Assembly: GCA_902595715.1 (NCBI GenBank)
Contig: CACJRI010000012.1
Location: forward strand, 1 to 32,140
From: an uncultured SAR86 cluster bacterium
GTDB lineage: Bacteria > Pseudomonadota > Gammaproteobacteria > Magnimaribacterales > AG-339-G14
DNA length: 32,140 nucleotides
Reading direction: 5' to 3'
Positions 16,851 to 26,379 of the stretch are shown piece by piece. Both the position numbers and the translations under genes were made by a program. The notes beneath the pieces are model-generated. The model searched no databases. It saw only the letters and a program-made list of their open reading frames with translations, and had not been told where the DNA came from. Numbering within the stretch: the first letter of the stretch is position 1; each line of letters begins with the position of its first letter.

Positions 16851-19425
16851 TCTCTATTGTTACAGTAGGTAATACCGCGTTTTCAGCTGCATTTTTGTAT
16901 GATGCAATTTCATTAAAATTCATATACCTAAAAATCTCTGAGGACATTGTATTAATGTCTTTCATGAAATTATTATACTCTTCAACTGAGGGCAGTTTTC
17001 CTAGAATAGATGAAATTGCAGCTAATTCTGCTGACGCAAGGAAGACATCAGCTCCATCACCTAGGCGGTTTGGAAAATTTCTTGTTGAAGTAGAGACAAC
17101 TGTTGAATTTGGCTCAACTCTTGCCTGATTTCCCATGCATAAAGAGCAACCTGGAACTTCAGTTCTAACATCAGCATTTTTATATATTTCGTAAAACCCT
17201 TCCTCTTCTAATTGAAATTTATCCATTCTAGTTGGAGGAGAAATCCATAACCTTGTAGGTAAAGGAGAAGAAACATTTTTAAGAAGCTTTCCAGCTGCCC
17301 TAAAATGACCAATATTTGTCATACATGATCCAATAAATACTTCATCTATATTTACTTCTCCAATTTCAGACAAGGTTTTAATGTCATCAGGATCATTTGG
17401 ACATGCAAGAAGAGGCTCTTTTATTTCATTAAGATCTATTTCTATAGTAGCTGCATATTTTGCATTTGAGTCAGGTTTTAAGAGAACAGGATTTTTCATC
17501 CAGTTCTCCATTTTTTGAGCTCTTCGCTCAAGAGTCCTTGCATCGCCATAACCTTCTGAAATTAGCCATCTTAAGAGGACAACATTTGATTTCAAATACT
17601 CTAAGATAGGTTCTTCATCCAAAAGAACGGTACAACCTGAAGCTGATCTTTCTGCGGATGCATCTGAAAGTTCAAAAGCCTGTTCAATTTTTAAGTCAGG
17701 CAAGCCTTCTATTTCTAAACATCTTCCAGAAAAAATATTTTTCTTATTTTCCTTTTCTACAGTAAGCAAACCTTTTTGAATAGCGGCATAAGGAATTGCA
17801 TTTACCAAGTCTCTCAAAGTAATACCTGGTTGCATCTCGCCAGAAAACCTAACTAAAACAGATTCTGGCATGTCTAAAGGTATTACTCCTAATGCAGCAC
17901 CAAATGCGACTAAACCAGAGCCTGCAGGAAAACTAATCCCTATAGGAAATCTAGTATGAGAGTCCCCGCCAGTTCCTACAGTATCTGGTAAAAGCATTCT
18001 GTTTAACCAGGAATGAATAATTCCATCTCCTGGTTTAAGTGCAACTCCTCCTCTTGTTCTTATAAATTCAGGGAGTGTGTGCTGGGTTTCTACATCAACA
18101 GGTTTTGGATAAGCAACAGTATGACAAAAAGACTGCATCACTAAGTCTGAAGTAAAGCCAAGACAGGCAAGCTCTTTAAGCTCGTCCCTAGTCATTGGCC
18201 CAGTTGTATCTTGAGATCCTACGGTTGTCATTATGGGTTCACAGTATGTTCCTGGTCTTATACCCTGCACTCCACAAGCTTTTCCAACCATTTTTTGAGC
18301 TAATGTAAAACCTTCATCAGAATCATTATCCATTCCCGGTCTAACAAAAACTTCCGATGGAGTTAAGTTTAAATACTCTCTGGTTTTATCAGTAAGACTT
18401 CTTCCAATGATCAAAGGTATTCTTCCGCCAGCTCTAACTTCATCAAGAAAAGTTTCTGATTTAAGACTGAATTTAGTAATTAGGTTCCCTTTTTCATCTT
18501 TTATTTCTCCCTTAGCAGGAAAAATAGAAACAATATCTCCCATATTGAGGTTTTCTACATCTGCTTCAAAAACCAAAGTTCCTGAGTCCTCCATTGTATT
18601 AAAGAAAATAGGAGCAACTTTTTCTCCAATACAAATTCCTCCAGTTTTTTTATTTGGAATGTAAGGAATATCTTCGCCTATATGCCAAAGAACAGAATTA
18701 GTTGCAGATTTTCTTGAAGAGCCCGTACCCATAACATCCCCTACCAAAGTGACAGGCAAGCCTTTTTCTTTAAGAGCTTCAATTTCTTTTAAAGGTTCTT
18801 TTGATAAACCTTTTCTTGGCATTTTGTACATCGATAGAGCATGAAGAGGGATATCAGGTCTAGACCAAGCATCTGGAGCAGGAGACAGGTCATCAGTATT
18901 TGTTTCTCCAGGAACCTTAAAAATAATCGTATCTATCTTTTCTGGAACTTCAGGTTTAGATAAGAACCATTCAGCTTCTGCCCAAGAATTTAAAATTTTA
19001 GCCGCATTCTTTGAGGATTTAGATTTTTCTGCAATATCGTTAAATGCGTCAAAAACTAAAAGAGTATGTGATAGAGCTTTTACTGCTTCTTCTCCGCACT
19101 CAGGATCGTCTATTAGGGAGATTAGTGGCTCTACGTTGTAGCCTCCAAGCATGGTGCCTAAATAAAAAGTAGCCTCTTTTGGAGAAATTAATTCACAAGA
19201 AACCTTTTTATTAGCGATATCTGAAAGAAATGCAGCTTTAACATATGCAGCATCATCCACACCTGCCGGGACTCTTTCTGTTAAAAGTTCTAAAAGGTTT
19301 TTATCTTTTTTTGAAGCATTTTTAATAAGTTCTATCAAACCAGAAGTTTGTTCAGCATCAAGAGGTAAAGGGGGTATACCTTGACTATCTCTTTCCTTGA
19401 CTGAATTTAAATAATCCTCAAGCAT
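16843..19425 (-). CDS. acnB: Aconitate hydratase B
   Basis: An 860-residue protein nearly collinear with E. coli AcnB (865). It isomerises citrate and isocitrate in the citric acid cycle and, in many bacteria, hydrates 2-methylaconitate in the methylcitrate cycle. The N-terminal HEAT-like region begins [20 protein letters not shown]. The swivel domain follows with [19 protein letters not shown] and [20 protein letters not shown], in the AcnB-specific order that places the swivel before the catalytic core. Cluster ligands are Cys701 in FIGSCMTN and Cys760/Cys763 in GCSLCMGN, spaced exactly as in E. coli. The ATG has GGAGATGAG just upstream, and an extended -10 promoter lies about 20 bases before the start. 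It is monocistronic and convergent with purF. Confidence 0.98.
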   Translation of the reverse strand: MLEDYLNSVKERDSQGIPPLPLDAEQTSGLIELIKNASKKDKNLLELLTERVPAGVDDAAYVKAAFLSDIANKKVSCELISPKEATFYLGTMLGGYNVEPLISLIDDPECGEEAVKALSHTLLVFDAFNDIAEKSKSSKNAAKILNSWAEAEWFLSKPEVPEKIDTIIFKVPGETNTDDLSPAPDAWSRPDIPLHALSMYKMPRKGLSKEPLKEIEALKEKGLPVTLVGDVMGTGSSRKSATNSVLWHIGEDIPYIPNKKTGGICIGEKVAPIFFNTMEDSGTLVFEADVENLNMGDIVSIFPAKGEIKDEKGNLITKFSLKSETFLDEVRAGGRIPLIIGRSLTDKTREYLNLTPSEVFVRPGMDNDSDEGFTLAQKMVGKACGVQGIRPGTYCEPIMTTVGSQDTTGPMTRDELKELACLGFTSDLVMQSFCHTVAYPKPVDVETQHTLPEFIRTRGGVALKPGDGIIHSWLNRMLLPDTVGTGGDSHTRFPIGISFPAGSGLVAFGAALGVIPLDMPESVLVRFSGEMQPGITLRDLVNAIPYAAIQKGLLTVEKENKKNIFSGRCLEIEGLPDLKIEQAFELSDASAERSASGCTVLLDEEPILEYLKSNVVLLRWLISEGYGDARTLERRAQKMENWMKNPVLLKPDSNAKYAATIEIDLNEIKEPLLACPNDPDDIKTLSEIGEVNIDEVFIGSCMTNIGHFRAAGKLLKNVSSPLPTRLWISPPTRMDKFQLEEEGFYEIYKNADVRTEVPGCSLCMGNQARVEPNSTVVSTSTRNFPNRLGDGADVFLASAELAAISSILGKLPSVEEYNNFMKDINTMSSEIFRYMNFNEIASYKNAAENAVLPTVTIETN

Positions 19426-19446
19426 CTCATCTCCGATAAAAGGTTT

Positions 19447-19455
19447 ATTATATCA
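19447..19455 (-). promoter_or_regulatory. Extended -10 promoter of acnB
   Basis: Read on the minus strand, this is TGA followed by a perfect TATAAT, an extended -10 (TGn) element of sigma-70-type promoters. It sits in the 78-base gap between acnB and the divergent DUF1289 gene. Transcription would start near 19440, leaving a leader of about 15 bases that contains the GGAG ribosome site. A TTGACT lies only eight bases upstream of the hexamer, too close to act as the -35 box, which fits an extended -10 promoter. Confidence 0.6.
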
Positions 19456-19503
19456 TGACGAGTCAAGAATCTAATTTTGAAAATTATTGATAGAATATAG
19501 GGA

Positions 19504-19962
19504 ATGACCATCAGAACTAGAACTCCTTGTGTAGGTATTTGCTCAACCACTTATGGCGATGATGTTTGCAGAGGATGCAAAAGATTTTCTTTTGAAGTAA
19601 TTAATTGGAATGCTTTTAAACCAGAGGAAAGGGAATCTGTTTGGAAAAGATTAGAAAAGCTCAAGTCTCAAATTATGGCTTCACGGCTGAAGGTTTTTGA
19701 TCCTATAAAACTTGAGAAATCAATAAAACATTTCCAATTAAAAATTAAAGATGATTTGAATGACTTATCAAAGGCCTTCGAAGTAATAAAGCAAGTAAGC
19801 GAAAGCTTTAAAGATCTCGATGATTTTGGTATCGATGTGTTTGAAAAAAATAAATCTCTTGCCCATCTGAAAGAAGAAATAGAAAACGAACTCTATAATC
19901 TATCAAAGGCTCATTATGATAAATATTTTGTTGAACCACTTAACAGAAATAAGTCTATGTAA
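19504..19962 (+). CDS. DUF1289 family protein (YdhL/COG3313-like, four cysteines)
   Basis: A 152-residue protein. Residues 8-50 form the DUF1289 module: PCVGICSTTYGDDVCRGCKR has Cys9, Cys13, Cys22 and Cys25 in a Cx3C...Cx2C arrangement, followed by VINWNAFKPEERESVWKRLE. The four cysteines suggest bound metal, and the family is often described as predicted Fe-S, but the ligand is not proven here. A charged, largely helical C-terminal part of about 90 residues follows, longer than the short forms of the family (near 80 residues). The start ATG is divergent from acnB, and I see no convincing promoter or Shine-Dalgarno before it. The 3' end overlaps convergent lpxH by eight bases. Function unknown. 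Confidence 0.8.
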   Translation: MTIRTRTPCVGICSTTYGDDVCRGCKRFSFEVINWNAFKPEERESVWKRLEKLKSQIMASRLKVFDPIKLEKSIKHFQLKIKDDLNDLSKAFEVIKQVSESFKDLDDFGIDVFEKNKSLAHLKEEIENELYNLSKAHYDKYFVEPLNRNKSM

Positions 19963-20668
19963 TTTCTCCCGAGTGAAGATTGACCTTTTCTCCGACTAAA
20001 CTGATAAACCAATATTTTTTATCCCAATCTCCTAAGACAATTCTTTGACCAAAAATCTCATTATGAATTTTCGGACGATGCACATGCCCATGGATTAAAA
20101 TCTCAATTTCATTCTCTTGAGCAATTTTCTCCACTTGTGACTTATTCACATCCATTAAATAATCCTCTTTTTTTGAGTTTTTCATTGAACTTTCTTTACG
20201 AAGGTTTTTTGCAATTTCTTCTCTATCTTTCAAATCTTTTGAAAGGAATTCTTCCTGCCATTTTTCATTTCTAACTTCCTCTTTGAAACTTTGATATTCC
20301 AAATCGTCCGTACAAAAAGTATCGCCATGAGAAAGCATAATTCTTTTTTTCTCATTATCTAATATCAACGGATCTGAGATTAATTTAGCACCACATTTTT
20401 CTGCAAATTTTTTACCCAAAAGAAAATCTCTATTCCCATGCATTATGAAAATATTTTTATCTTTAAGAGAAAATTTTTTTAATTCAGAAATTACTTCGTT
20501 TGAAAATTTATCCTCGAAATCATCACCAATCCAAACTTCAAATAAATCTCCTAAAATATATAGATTTTTGAATTCAGAGGCTTCAGATTCTAGAAATTTG
20601 AAAAAAGCTTTTTTTATATCTTCGCGTTTATGATCCAAATGTAGATCAGAAATAAAACAAGAAGACAT
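19955..20668 (-). CDS. lpxH: UDP-2,3-diacylglucosamine diphosphatase
   Basis: A 237-residue calcineurin-like phosphoesterase (E. coli LpxH 240) that hydrolyses UDP-2,3-diacylglucosamine to lipid X in lipid A synthesis. Metal ligands fall at the same numbers as in E. coli: Asp8 and His10 in SDLHLD, Asp41 in GDLFEVWIGDD, Asn79 in GNRD, His114 in SHGD, and His195/His197 in HGHVHRP. A charged insertion near 125-175 corresponds to the family lid region and is Lys/Glu rich. It starts immediately after the ppiB stop (TAA ATG with no gap), so the two are surely one operon. Its presence indicates a Gram-negative outer membrane with lipid A. Confidence 0.95.
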   Translation of the reverse strand: MSSCFISDLHLDHKREDIKKAFFKFLESEASEFKNLYILGDLFEVWIGDDFEDKFSNEVISELKKFSLKDKNIFIMHGNRDFLLGKKFAEKCGAKLISDPLILDNEKKRIMLSHGDTFCTDDLEYQSFKEEVRNEKWQEEFLSKDLKDREEIAKNLRKESSMKNSKKEDYLMDVNKSQVEKIAQENEIEILIHGHVHRPKIHNEIFGQRIVLGDWDKKYWFISLVGEKVNLHSGEIT

Positions 20669-21163
20669 TTATTTTTTTTCGACTTTTATAATATATACAT
20701 CTTCTACAGGAACATCTTGATAGGGTCCAACATTTGTAGTTCTAACAGATGCAATTTCATCAATTACTTCTTCTCCAGAGATAACTTTTCCAAAAACCGC
20801 ATATCCTCCCATTGAGGGATAGTCCAATGATTTATTATCAACAAGGTTAATAAAGAATTGGGATGTAGCAGAATCTAAATCCTGAGTTCTTGCCATGGAC
20901 AAAGTATATTTATCATTTTTGAGACCATTATCGGCTTCATTTTTAATGGGCGGGTTAGTTTTTTTAGGAGACATGCCAATTTCAAAACCTCCTCCTTGAA
21001 TTACAAAACCCGGAATTACTCTGTGAAATAAAGTATTCTCATAGAAATTTTGCTCCACATATTCAACAAAATTGTTAGCTGTTATGGGAGCTTCTTTTTG
21101 GTAAAGTTCAATATCAAAGCTACCTAAGGAAGTAGTGATAGTTAAAAGTATTATTTCATTCAT
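20669..21163 (-). CDS. ppiB: Cyclophilin-type peptidyl-prolyl cis-trans isomerase, cytoplasmic
   Basis: A 164-residue cyclophilin with no signal peptide, the same length as E. coli PpiB. The core shows ITANNFVEYV, LFHRVIPGFVIQGGGF (catalytic Arg within FHRV), then MARTQDLDSATSQFFINL and GYAVFGKVISGEEVIDEI. It accelerates prolyl isomerisation during folding. The gene lies upstream of lpxH with no gap and is divergent from cysS across only 34 bases, the same arrangement as in E. coli. A TATGAT box near 21170 on the minus strand could be its -10 element, but I am not confident. An acidic, Lys-ended tail completes the protein. Confidence 0.93.
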   Translation of the reverse strand: MNEIILLTITTSLGSFDIELYQKEAPITANNFVEYVEQNFYENTLFHRVIPGFVIQGGGFEIGMSPKKTNPPIKNEADNGLKNDKYTLSMARTQDLDSATSQFFINLVDNKSLDYPSMGGYAVFGKVISGEEVIDEIASVRTTNVGPYQDVPVEDVYIIKVEKK

Positions 21164-21197
21164 AATTAATCATACCCTTATCTAGCTTGACTTAAAA

Positions 21198-22559
21198 ATG
21201 AAAATATTTAATTCACTTACAAGTAAAAAAGAGACTTTTAAGCCCAAAATTAAAAATGAGGTCAGTATTTATATTTGTGGATTAACTCCTTATGACGATG
21301 TGCATATTGGACATGCGAGAACTTTCATAAACTTTGATGTAATTGTTAAATTTTTAAGATTTATCGGCTTTAAAGTGAAGTATGTAAGAAATATTACAGA
21401 TATTGACGACAAAATTATAAATCGAGCCAGAGAAGAGGATGTTCCAGCGTTGGATTTTTCTAGAAAGTATATTGAAGAAATGCATAAAGATTTTTTATCT
21501 TTAAGCATTGAGTCTCCTGATATAGAGCCAAAAGTATCTGATCATATTGATGAGATTATTTCCATGATCCAGTCTCTTGAGGAAAAAGGCTATGCTTATA
21601 GAAAGGATGAATCAGATGTCTTCTTTGATATTCAAAAATTTAAAGACTATGGGAAATTAGCTAATAGGACGTTAGATCAACTTTCAGCTGCAGAGAGAAC
21701 AATAGCAGATCTAAATAAAAACCATGAAGCAGATTTTGTATTATGGAAAATTGATACCGATGGGATTACGTGGCCATCACCTTGGGGAGAGGGAAGACCA
21801 GGTTGGCATATTGAATGTTCTGCAATGAGCATAAAATATCTTGGAGAGGAGTTTGATATTCATGGAGGTGGTTTAGATTTAAAGTTTCCCCATCATGAAA
21901 ATGAAATAGCTCAAGCAAAGTGCGCAACTGACAAAAAATTTGCATCCTTATGGATGCATACAGGTCCATTGAGAATTGAAGATAAAAAAATGTCTAAGTC
22001 TTTAAAAAACTTCATTACAGTTAAAGATATCTTAAAGGACTTTCATCCCGAGGTTTTAAGGTTATTTTTTCTTCTGACGCATTACAGAAGTCCAATAGCT
22101 TACTCAAAGGAAGGTTTAGAAAACGCAAAAAGAGTTCTAGATAAGTTCTACACATTATTCAGTAATATAAAAATACCTAGCAAATTTAATGAAGATAAGT
22201 CTTTTAGAGAGGAATTCATTTCTGTCTTTCAAGATGATTTCAACTCTCCAAAAGCTATTTCTCTCCTTCAAGCCTATGCAGGAAAGGCTGAAAGCGGTAG
22301 AGATGTATCAACTGACAGACTATGCACTCTTAAAGTATTGCTCAATTCCCTAGGATTACTTTTAGATGAAACAGAAAATTATTTTAAATATGGTGAGTTT
22401 GATCTTTCAATTGAAGAAATTGAAAAGCTGATTAGCGATCGTAACGATGCTAGAGAAAACAAAAAATTTGATTTAGCAGATAAAATTAGAAATCAATTAG
22501 CAAACAAAGGCATTGTGCTAGAGGATCTCGACGGAAAAACGATCTGGAAAAAATCTTAA
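21198..22559 (+). CDS. cysS: Cysteine--tRNA ligase
   Basis: A 453-residue class I aminoacyl-tRNA synthetase (E. coli 461) that charges tRNA-Cys. The HIGH motif is HIGH at 36-39 in [11 protein letters not shown], and KMSKS is at 264-268. Zinc ligands correspond to Cys27, Cys207, His232 and Glu236, within [12 protein letters not shown] and [10 protein letters not shown]. The catalytic domain region [12 protein letters not shown] is complete. The C-terminal anticodon-binding part includes the typical [20 protein letters not shown]. The protein begins [11 protein letters not shown], as usual. Its 3' end overlaps the convergent exchanger gene by four bases. Confidence 0.97.
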   Translation: MKIFNSLTSKKETFKPKIKNEVSIYICGLTPYDDVHIGHARTFINFDVIVKFLRFIGFKVKYVRNITDIDDKIINRAREEDVPALDFSRKYIEEMHKDFLSLSIESPDIEPKVSDHIDEIISMIQSLEEKGYAYRKDESDVFFDIQKFKDYGKLANRTLDQLSAAERTIADLNKNHEADFVLWKIDTDGITWPSPWGEGRPGWHIECSAMSIKYLGEEFDIHGGGLDLKFPHHENEIAQAKCATDKKFASLWMHTGPLRIEDKKMSKSLKNFITVKDILKDFHPEVLRLFFLLTHYRSPIAYSKEGLENAKRVLDKFYTLFSNIKIPSKFNEDKSFREEFISVFQDDFNSPKAISLLQAYAGKAESGRDVSTDRLCTLKVLLNSLGLLLDETENYFKYGEFDLSIEEIEKLISDRNDARENKKFDLADKIRNQLANKGIVLEDLDGKTIWKKS

Positions 22560-23497
22560 AACAGACTAGTTAGATAAAGACCCATTGAAATAAACATTCC
22601 TATAGCAAAAACTGGATATAAAGCTTTTTTAAGATTTCCTTCTCCTCTGCCAACAGTGATTAACAAAATAAAAGCTGCTGTTAATGCACTCATGACCATA
22701 AAATCACGGCTAAAAATTTCCTGATCAAAAACAGCTGTTGAACCAACCCCGATTATTGGAAAAATGAGCACTATGTTTAAAATATTAGAACCTACTATAT
22801 TTCCAACAACCATATTTCCCTTACTTCTTCTAAGAGCAGAAATGGAAGCTGCTAATTCAGGAAGGCTTGTACCTATCGCTACCATGGTAAGACCAATTAC
22901 AGCATCAGGAATACCTAGACCAACTGCCAAATCAACTCCTCCTCGAACAGTTAACTCAGAACCAATTGCCAATAAAGCTAAACTTAAAAAAATGAAGAGA
23001 GAGACTTTGCTTAAAGACTCATCTTTGTGAGTGTTTTCTGGCACTTCGTCAGGTTTTTCTCTAAAGAGGTTTAAAACAAATAGGGTAAATAGTGCTATAA
23101 AAACTATTGAATCGGAAATAGAAATTGTTAAATCGTAAAGAGCCCAACCAGCAATCAGGACGCTTAAGATTAAAATAAAAATATTTCTAAGGCTTATATT
23201 TAAAGTTTTTGTAGCCAACCAAAAAAGACTTAGCCCATAGATAATAGCAATATTACTTATGTTTGAACCTATTGAATTACCTAAAGCAAGGGCAGGCGCA
23301 TCATTAATAATTGAAGAAACGCTAACAAATATTTCTGGAATGGAAGTACCAAGTGCAACTAAGGTAATTCCTACTACAACGTCACTTATTCCTAATTTAG
23401 CTCCCAATTGTGCACTATGATGAATAAAGATCTCAGCTCCCGAAATCAATACTCCCAAGCCAATCAAGAAAATTAAAGTTGCGTAAAGTAATTCCAT
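22556..23497 (-). CDS. Calcium/sodium antiporter family membrane protein (CaCA, YrbG-like)
   Basis: A 313-residue polytopic membrane protein with about ten hydrophobic segments and the two inverted alpha repeats of the Ca2+/cation antiporter superfamily. The alpha-1 repeat near 36-85 shows GITLVALGTSIPEIFVS and GNSIGSNISNI. The alpha-2 repeat near 198-250 shows GLTMVAIGTSLPELAAS and GNIVGSNILNI. The acidic residues in these repeats (SIPE, SLPE) are the expected ion ligands. A polar loop near residues 145-165 separates the halves. E. coli YrbG is the same size. The ATG follows GAGGAAAT, a good ribosome site, seven bases after the nuclease stop, so the two are probably co-transcribed. Ion specificity cannot be told from sequence. 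Confidence 0.92.
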   Translation of the reverse strand: MELLYATLIFLIGLGVLISGAEIFIHHSAQLGAKLGISDVVVGITLVALGTSIPEIFVSVSSIINDAPALALGNSIGSNISNIAIIYGLSLFWLATKTLNISLRNIFILILSVLIAGWALYDLTISISDSIVFIALFTLFVLNLFREKPDEVPENTHKDESLSKVSLFIFLSLALLAIGSELTVRGGVDLAVGLGIPDAVIGLTMVAIGTSLPELAASISALRRSKGNMVVGNIVGSNILNIVLIFPIIGVGSTAVFDQEIFSRDFMVMSALTAAFILLITVGRGEGNLKKALYPVFAIGMFISMGLYLTSLF

Positions 23498-23504
23498 ATT
23501 TCCT

Positions 23505-24221
23505 CTATAAATTAGCTTTAGTTATGTATCTGCAATATTCACAACTAGGATTTGATTCTGGAATCTTATCATTATCCAATACTTTTTTTATCTCTCTTGT
23601 AATGGGATCTATCCAGTCAGTATTTCCTTTATAACTAATTACCTTGGTTTTAAATTCTAAGATGTTGTTAAAGTCTTTTTTGTCAGCTCTACCATTGCAG
23701 TAAACAAAATAGGCAATATCTTCAACATCAAAACCATTTTTTTTAAATAGCCATTGATAGATCTCAATCTGTCTTTTATAACTTATTTGCCAAGGAGCAT
23801 CTAAAGATACTTCGCCTTTTTTTGAGGTTGCTTTGTAATCAACTATGATGAGTTTTTCATTTATGGTACTTATCCAAACATCATCAACCAATCCATAAAA
23901 ATATAAATTTGTATCGTTATCTAAAAATCCAATGCCTTTATTTCTTGTTCGCCAATTTTCAATTTCTGGATGCTCGAAAGGTTTTGCATCTATGCCATAC
24001 TCAATGATTAGAGGGTGGTTGTTATCAGTACCTCTAAAGCTATCAAATTCATTTTTTAATAACTCATCCACTGCATTATTAAGATTAAAAGGGAACTGCG
24101 CTGGTTTTGAAATTCCAAGTTTTTCTTCTAAGTAGAAGCATTTTTTACATTTACAAAAATTTTCAATTCGAGATCGACTTAATTTATATGGTTCTGATGA
24201 TTCGCTAGAATAAATAGGCAT
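23505..24221 (-). CDS. PD-(D/E)XK nuclease-like protein with terminal cysteine clusters
   Basis: A 238-residue protein that fits the PD-(D/E)XK (RecB/Cas4-like) plan. Conserved-looking residues are Asp113/Asp114 in GLVDDVW, Asp128 and Lys130 in IIVDYKATS, and Gln151/Tyr155 in RQIEIYQWLF, the order expected for motifs II, III and the Q-x3-Y of RecB-type nucleases. Cysteines flank the core: Cys23, Cys25 and Cys28 at the N-terminus (FCKCKKCFYL) and Cys227/Cys230 at the C-terminus (CEYC). Such bracketing resembles Fe-S-stabilised Cas4 and AddB-type nucleases, though the spacing is not canonical. The ATG lies only nine bases after the tRNA-Asn CCA end with no Shine-Dalgarno. No cas genes or repeats are nearby, so a CRISPR role is unlikely. 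The biological role is unknown. Confidence 0.72.
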   Translation of the reverse strand: MPIYSSESSEPYKLSRSRIENFCKCKKCFYLEEKLGISKPAQFPFNLNNAVDELLKNEFDSFRGTDNNHPLIIEYGIDAKPFEHPEIENWRTRNKGIGFLDNDTNLYFYGLVDDVWISTINEKLIIVDYKATSKKGEVSLDAPWQISYKRQIEIYQWLFKKNGFDVEDIAYFVYCNGRADKKDFNNILEFKTKVISYKGNTDWIDPITREIKKVLDNDKIPESNPSCEYCRYITKANL

Positions 24222-24230
24222 TGTATTTTT

Positions 24231-24306
<76 letters not shown>

Positions 24307-24317
24307 AAAAGGTATGT

Positions 24318-24323
24318 ATTATA
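24318..24323 (-). promoter_or_regulatory. -10 box of the tRNA-Asn transcript
   Basis: On the minus strand this reads TATAAT, ending twelve bases before the first tRNA base, so transcription would start about five bases ahead of the mature tRNA. A possible -35 box TTGCTC lies at 24343-24348 with a rather long 19-base spacer, inside the start of divergent uvrB. The same promoter would have to serve the nuclease and exchanger genes unless they have an internal one. Confidence 0.6.
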
Positions 24324-24340
24324 AGCAAAAAAATTAAATA

Positions 24341-26338
24341 ATGAGCAAGTCATTTAAAATTAAATCCAATTTTGGTCCTTCTGGGGATCAGCCTCAGGCA
24401 ATTAAAAAAATTGTAAAGGGTCTGAAATCAGGACTTCTAAATCAAACCTTAAAAGGCGTCACTGGATCGGGTAAAACTTTTGCTATGGCAAATGTAATTG
24501 AAAATTTACAAAGACCGGCCATTGTTATGTCTCATAATAAAACTCTTGCAGCTCAGCTTTATGGAGAATTCAGAGAGTTTTTTCCTGATAATGCTGTTGA
24601 GTATTTTGTTTCCTACTATGATTACTATCAGCCCGAAGCATATGTGCCTTCCTCAGATGTTTTTATAGAGAAAGATGCTTCTATAAATGAACATATTGAA
24701 CAAATGAGATTATCTGCTACAAAAGCAGTACTCGAAAGAAGAGATGTAATTATAGTTGCCACTGTCTCAGCAATTTATGGTCTAGGTGATCCAAAATCCT
24801 ATTTGAAAATGGTTCTTCATTTAGATAGAGGAGATGAATTAGAACTTGGTAAGCTTTTACTAAGGCTGGCAGAACTGCAATATACGAGAAATGATATCGA
24901 ATTTAAAAGAGCTACTTATAGAGTTAAAGGCGATGTCGTGGATATTTTTCCCGCAGAGTCTGAAAAAGAAGCTTTGAGAGTTGAATTTTTTGATAAAGAA
25001 ATTGAATCCTTAAAATTTTTTGACCCACTAACTGGTGAAATTTTTAAAGATGTTCCTCGGGCAACAATCTTTCCAAAAACCCATTATGTAACGACAAGAG
25101 ACATTATGCTTTCTGCGATGAAAAAAATACGCTCTGAAATGCAACAAAGAGTTAAATACTTTAAAAAAAATGAAAAATATATTGAAGCCCAACGAATTGA
25201 GGAGAGAACAAAATTTGATTTGGAGATGATCAAAGAACTTGGTTATTGCTCAGGAATAGAGAACTACTCAAGATATTTATCTGGGAGAAATGAAGGCGAA
25301 GCTCCACCAACTCTCTATGACTATCTTCCAGAAGATACAATTGTTTTTGTAGATGAATCGCATGTCTCGCTTCCTCAAATTAAAGGCATGTACAGAGGAG
25401 ATAGATCTCGAAAAGAAACCTTGGCCGATTATGGCTTCAGACTACCTAGCGCCCTTGATAATCGACCACTACGCTTTGATGAATGGGAATCAATGTCTGG
25501 ACAAAAAGTTTTTGTATCAGCAACTCCCGGTGAATATGAAGATAATCATTTAGATCAGTTAATTGAAATGATAGCTCGACCAACAGGCTTATTAGATCCT
25601 TCCATTGAAATAAGACCGGCAACAAATCAAGTTGAAGATTTAATCTCCGAAATACAGATAAAAATTCAAAAAAAAGAAAGAGTTCTTGCTACTGTTCTAA
25701 CAAAAAGAATGGCTGAAGATTTAAGTCAATATTTATTCGAAAGGGATATTAATGTTAGATATCTTCATTCAGATATTGATACTGTTGAAAGAGTAGAAAT
25801 TTTAAGAGAGCTCAGAATGGGTAATTTTGACGTTCTTGTTGGGATAAACCTTTTGAGAGAAGGATTAGACCTTCCAGAAGTGTCTCTTGTTGCAATCCTA
25901 GATGCTGATAAAGAAGGCTTTTTAAGATCGGAAACAAGTATGATCCAAACTATTGGTAGGGCAGCAAGACATGAAAGAGGTCATGCAATTTTATATGCTG
26001 ACTCAATTACAGGCTCTATACAAAGGACCCTTGATGAAACTGAAAGGCGAAGAAAGATTCAAGAAAAATTTAATAAAAAAAATAATATAAAACCTCGAGG
26101 CATTTACAAACCGATTACAGATATTATGGAAGGATCAAAACTTTCATCCAAAAAACAATTTATAAAAAAGGTTGAAGATAAACTTGATGAAGAATTCTTA
26201 AATCCAAAAGATTTGTCAGCAAAAATTGATGATCTTGAAAAATTGATGCTTAGCCATGCAAACAAATTAGAATTTGAAGAAGCAGCTTCTCTTCGAGACA
26301 AAATTTCAAATCTCAAGGAAAAATTATTATTAAGCTGA
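24341..26338 (+). CDS. uvrB: Excinuclease ABC subunit B
   Basis: A 665-residue helicase-like DNA repair protein (E. coli UvrB 673) that loads onto damaged DNA with UvrA and recruits UvrC. Walker A is GVTGSGKT at 39-46. The DNA-clamping beta-hairpin region [14 protein letters not shown] follows near 90-103. The DESH box appears in [12 protein letters not shown], and motif VI is QTIGRAARH. The C-terminal UVR domain contains [15 protein letters not shown], which contacts UvrC. The ATG is 34 bases from the divergent tRNA-Asn gene. A short A/T-rich gap of 41 bases separates it from purL. No lexA-type operator is evident upstream. Confidence 0.98.
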   Translation: MSKSFKIKSNFGPSGDQPQAIKKIVKGLKSGLLNQTLKGVTGSGKTFAMANVIENLQRPAIVMSHNKTLAAQLYGEFREFFPDNAVEYFVSYYDYYQPEAYVPSSDVFIEKDASINEHIEQMRLSATKAVLERRDVIIVATVSAIYGLGDPKSYLKMVLHLDRGDELELGKLLLRLAELQYTRNDIEFKRATYRVKGDVVDIFPAESEKEALRVEFFDKEIESLKFFDPLTGEIFKDVPRATIFPKTHYVTTRDIMLSAMKKIRSEMQQRVKYFKKNEKYIEAQRIEERTKFDLEMIKELGYCSGIENYSRYLSGRNEGEAPPTLYDYLPEDTIVFVDESHVSLPQIKGMYRGDRSRKETLADYGFRLPSALDNRPLRFDEWESMSGQKVFVSATPGEYEDNHLDQLIEMIARPTGLLDPSIEIRPATNQVEDLISEIQIKIQKKERVLATVLTKRMAEDLSQYLFERDINVRYLHSDIDTVERVEILRELRMGNFDVLVGINLLREGLDLPEVSLVAILDADKEGFLRSETSMIQTIGRAARHERGHAILYADSITGSIQRTLDETERRRKIQEKFNKKNNIKPRGIYKPITDIMEGSKLSSKKQFIKKVEDKLDEEFLNPKDLSAKIDDLEKLMLSHANKLEFEEAASLRDKISNLKEKLLLS

Positions 26339-26360
26339 AAATAATACTTTTGTTTTGAGG

Positions 26361-26366
26361 TATAAT
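26361..26366 (+). promoter_or_regulatory. Candidate -10 box in front of purL
   Basis: A perfect TATAAT lies in the 41-base gap between uvrB and purL, fourteen bases before the purL ATG. No matching -35 box is seen at normal spacing. If used, the leader would be only about seven bases and would lack a Shine-Dalgarno, so purL could be nearly leaderless or else be translated from a uvrB-purL message. Low confidence. Confidence 0.35.
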
Positions 26367-26379
26367 TTTTCTTTTTTAG

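Noticed and set aside
16840-16860. Possible terminator between purF and acnB
   Set aside because: AATTAATTAG is a weak A/T palindrome inside the overlapping stop codons, with no G+C-rich stem or T-run, so it is not an intrinsic terminator.
19477-19501. Promoter for the DUF1289 gene (TTGAAA and TATAGG)
   Set aside because: The spacing of about 13 bases is too short and TATAGG is directly next to the ATG.
21164-21197. Bidirectional promoter between ppiB and cysS
   Set aside because: A TATGAT-like box exists on the minus strand and TTGACT on the plus strand, but neither has a properly spaced partner, so no promoter is called.
23505-24221. CRISPR-associated Cas4 interpretation of the nuclease-like gene
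   Set aside because: No repeat array, cas1 or cas2 is present in the window, and the cysteine arrangement differs from canonical Cas4, so only a broad nuclease-family call is made.
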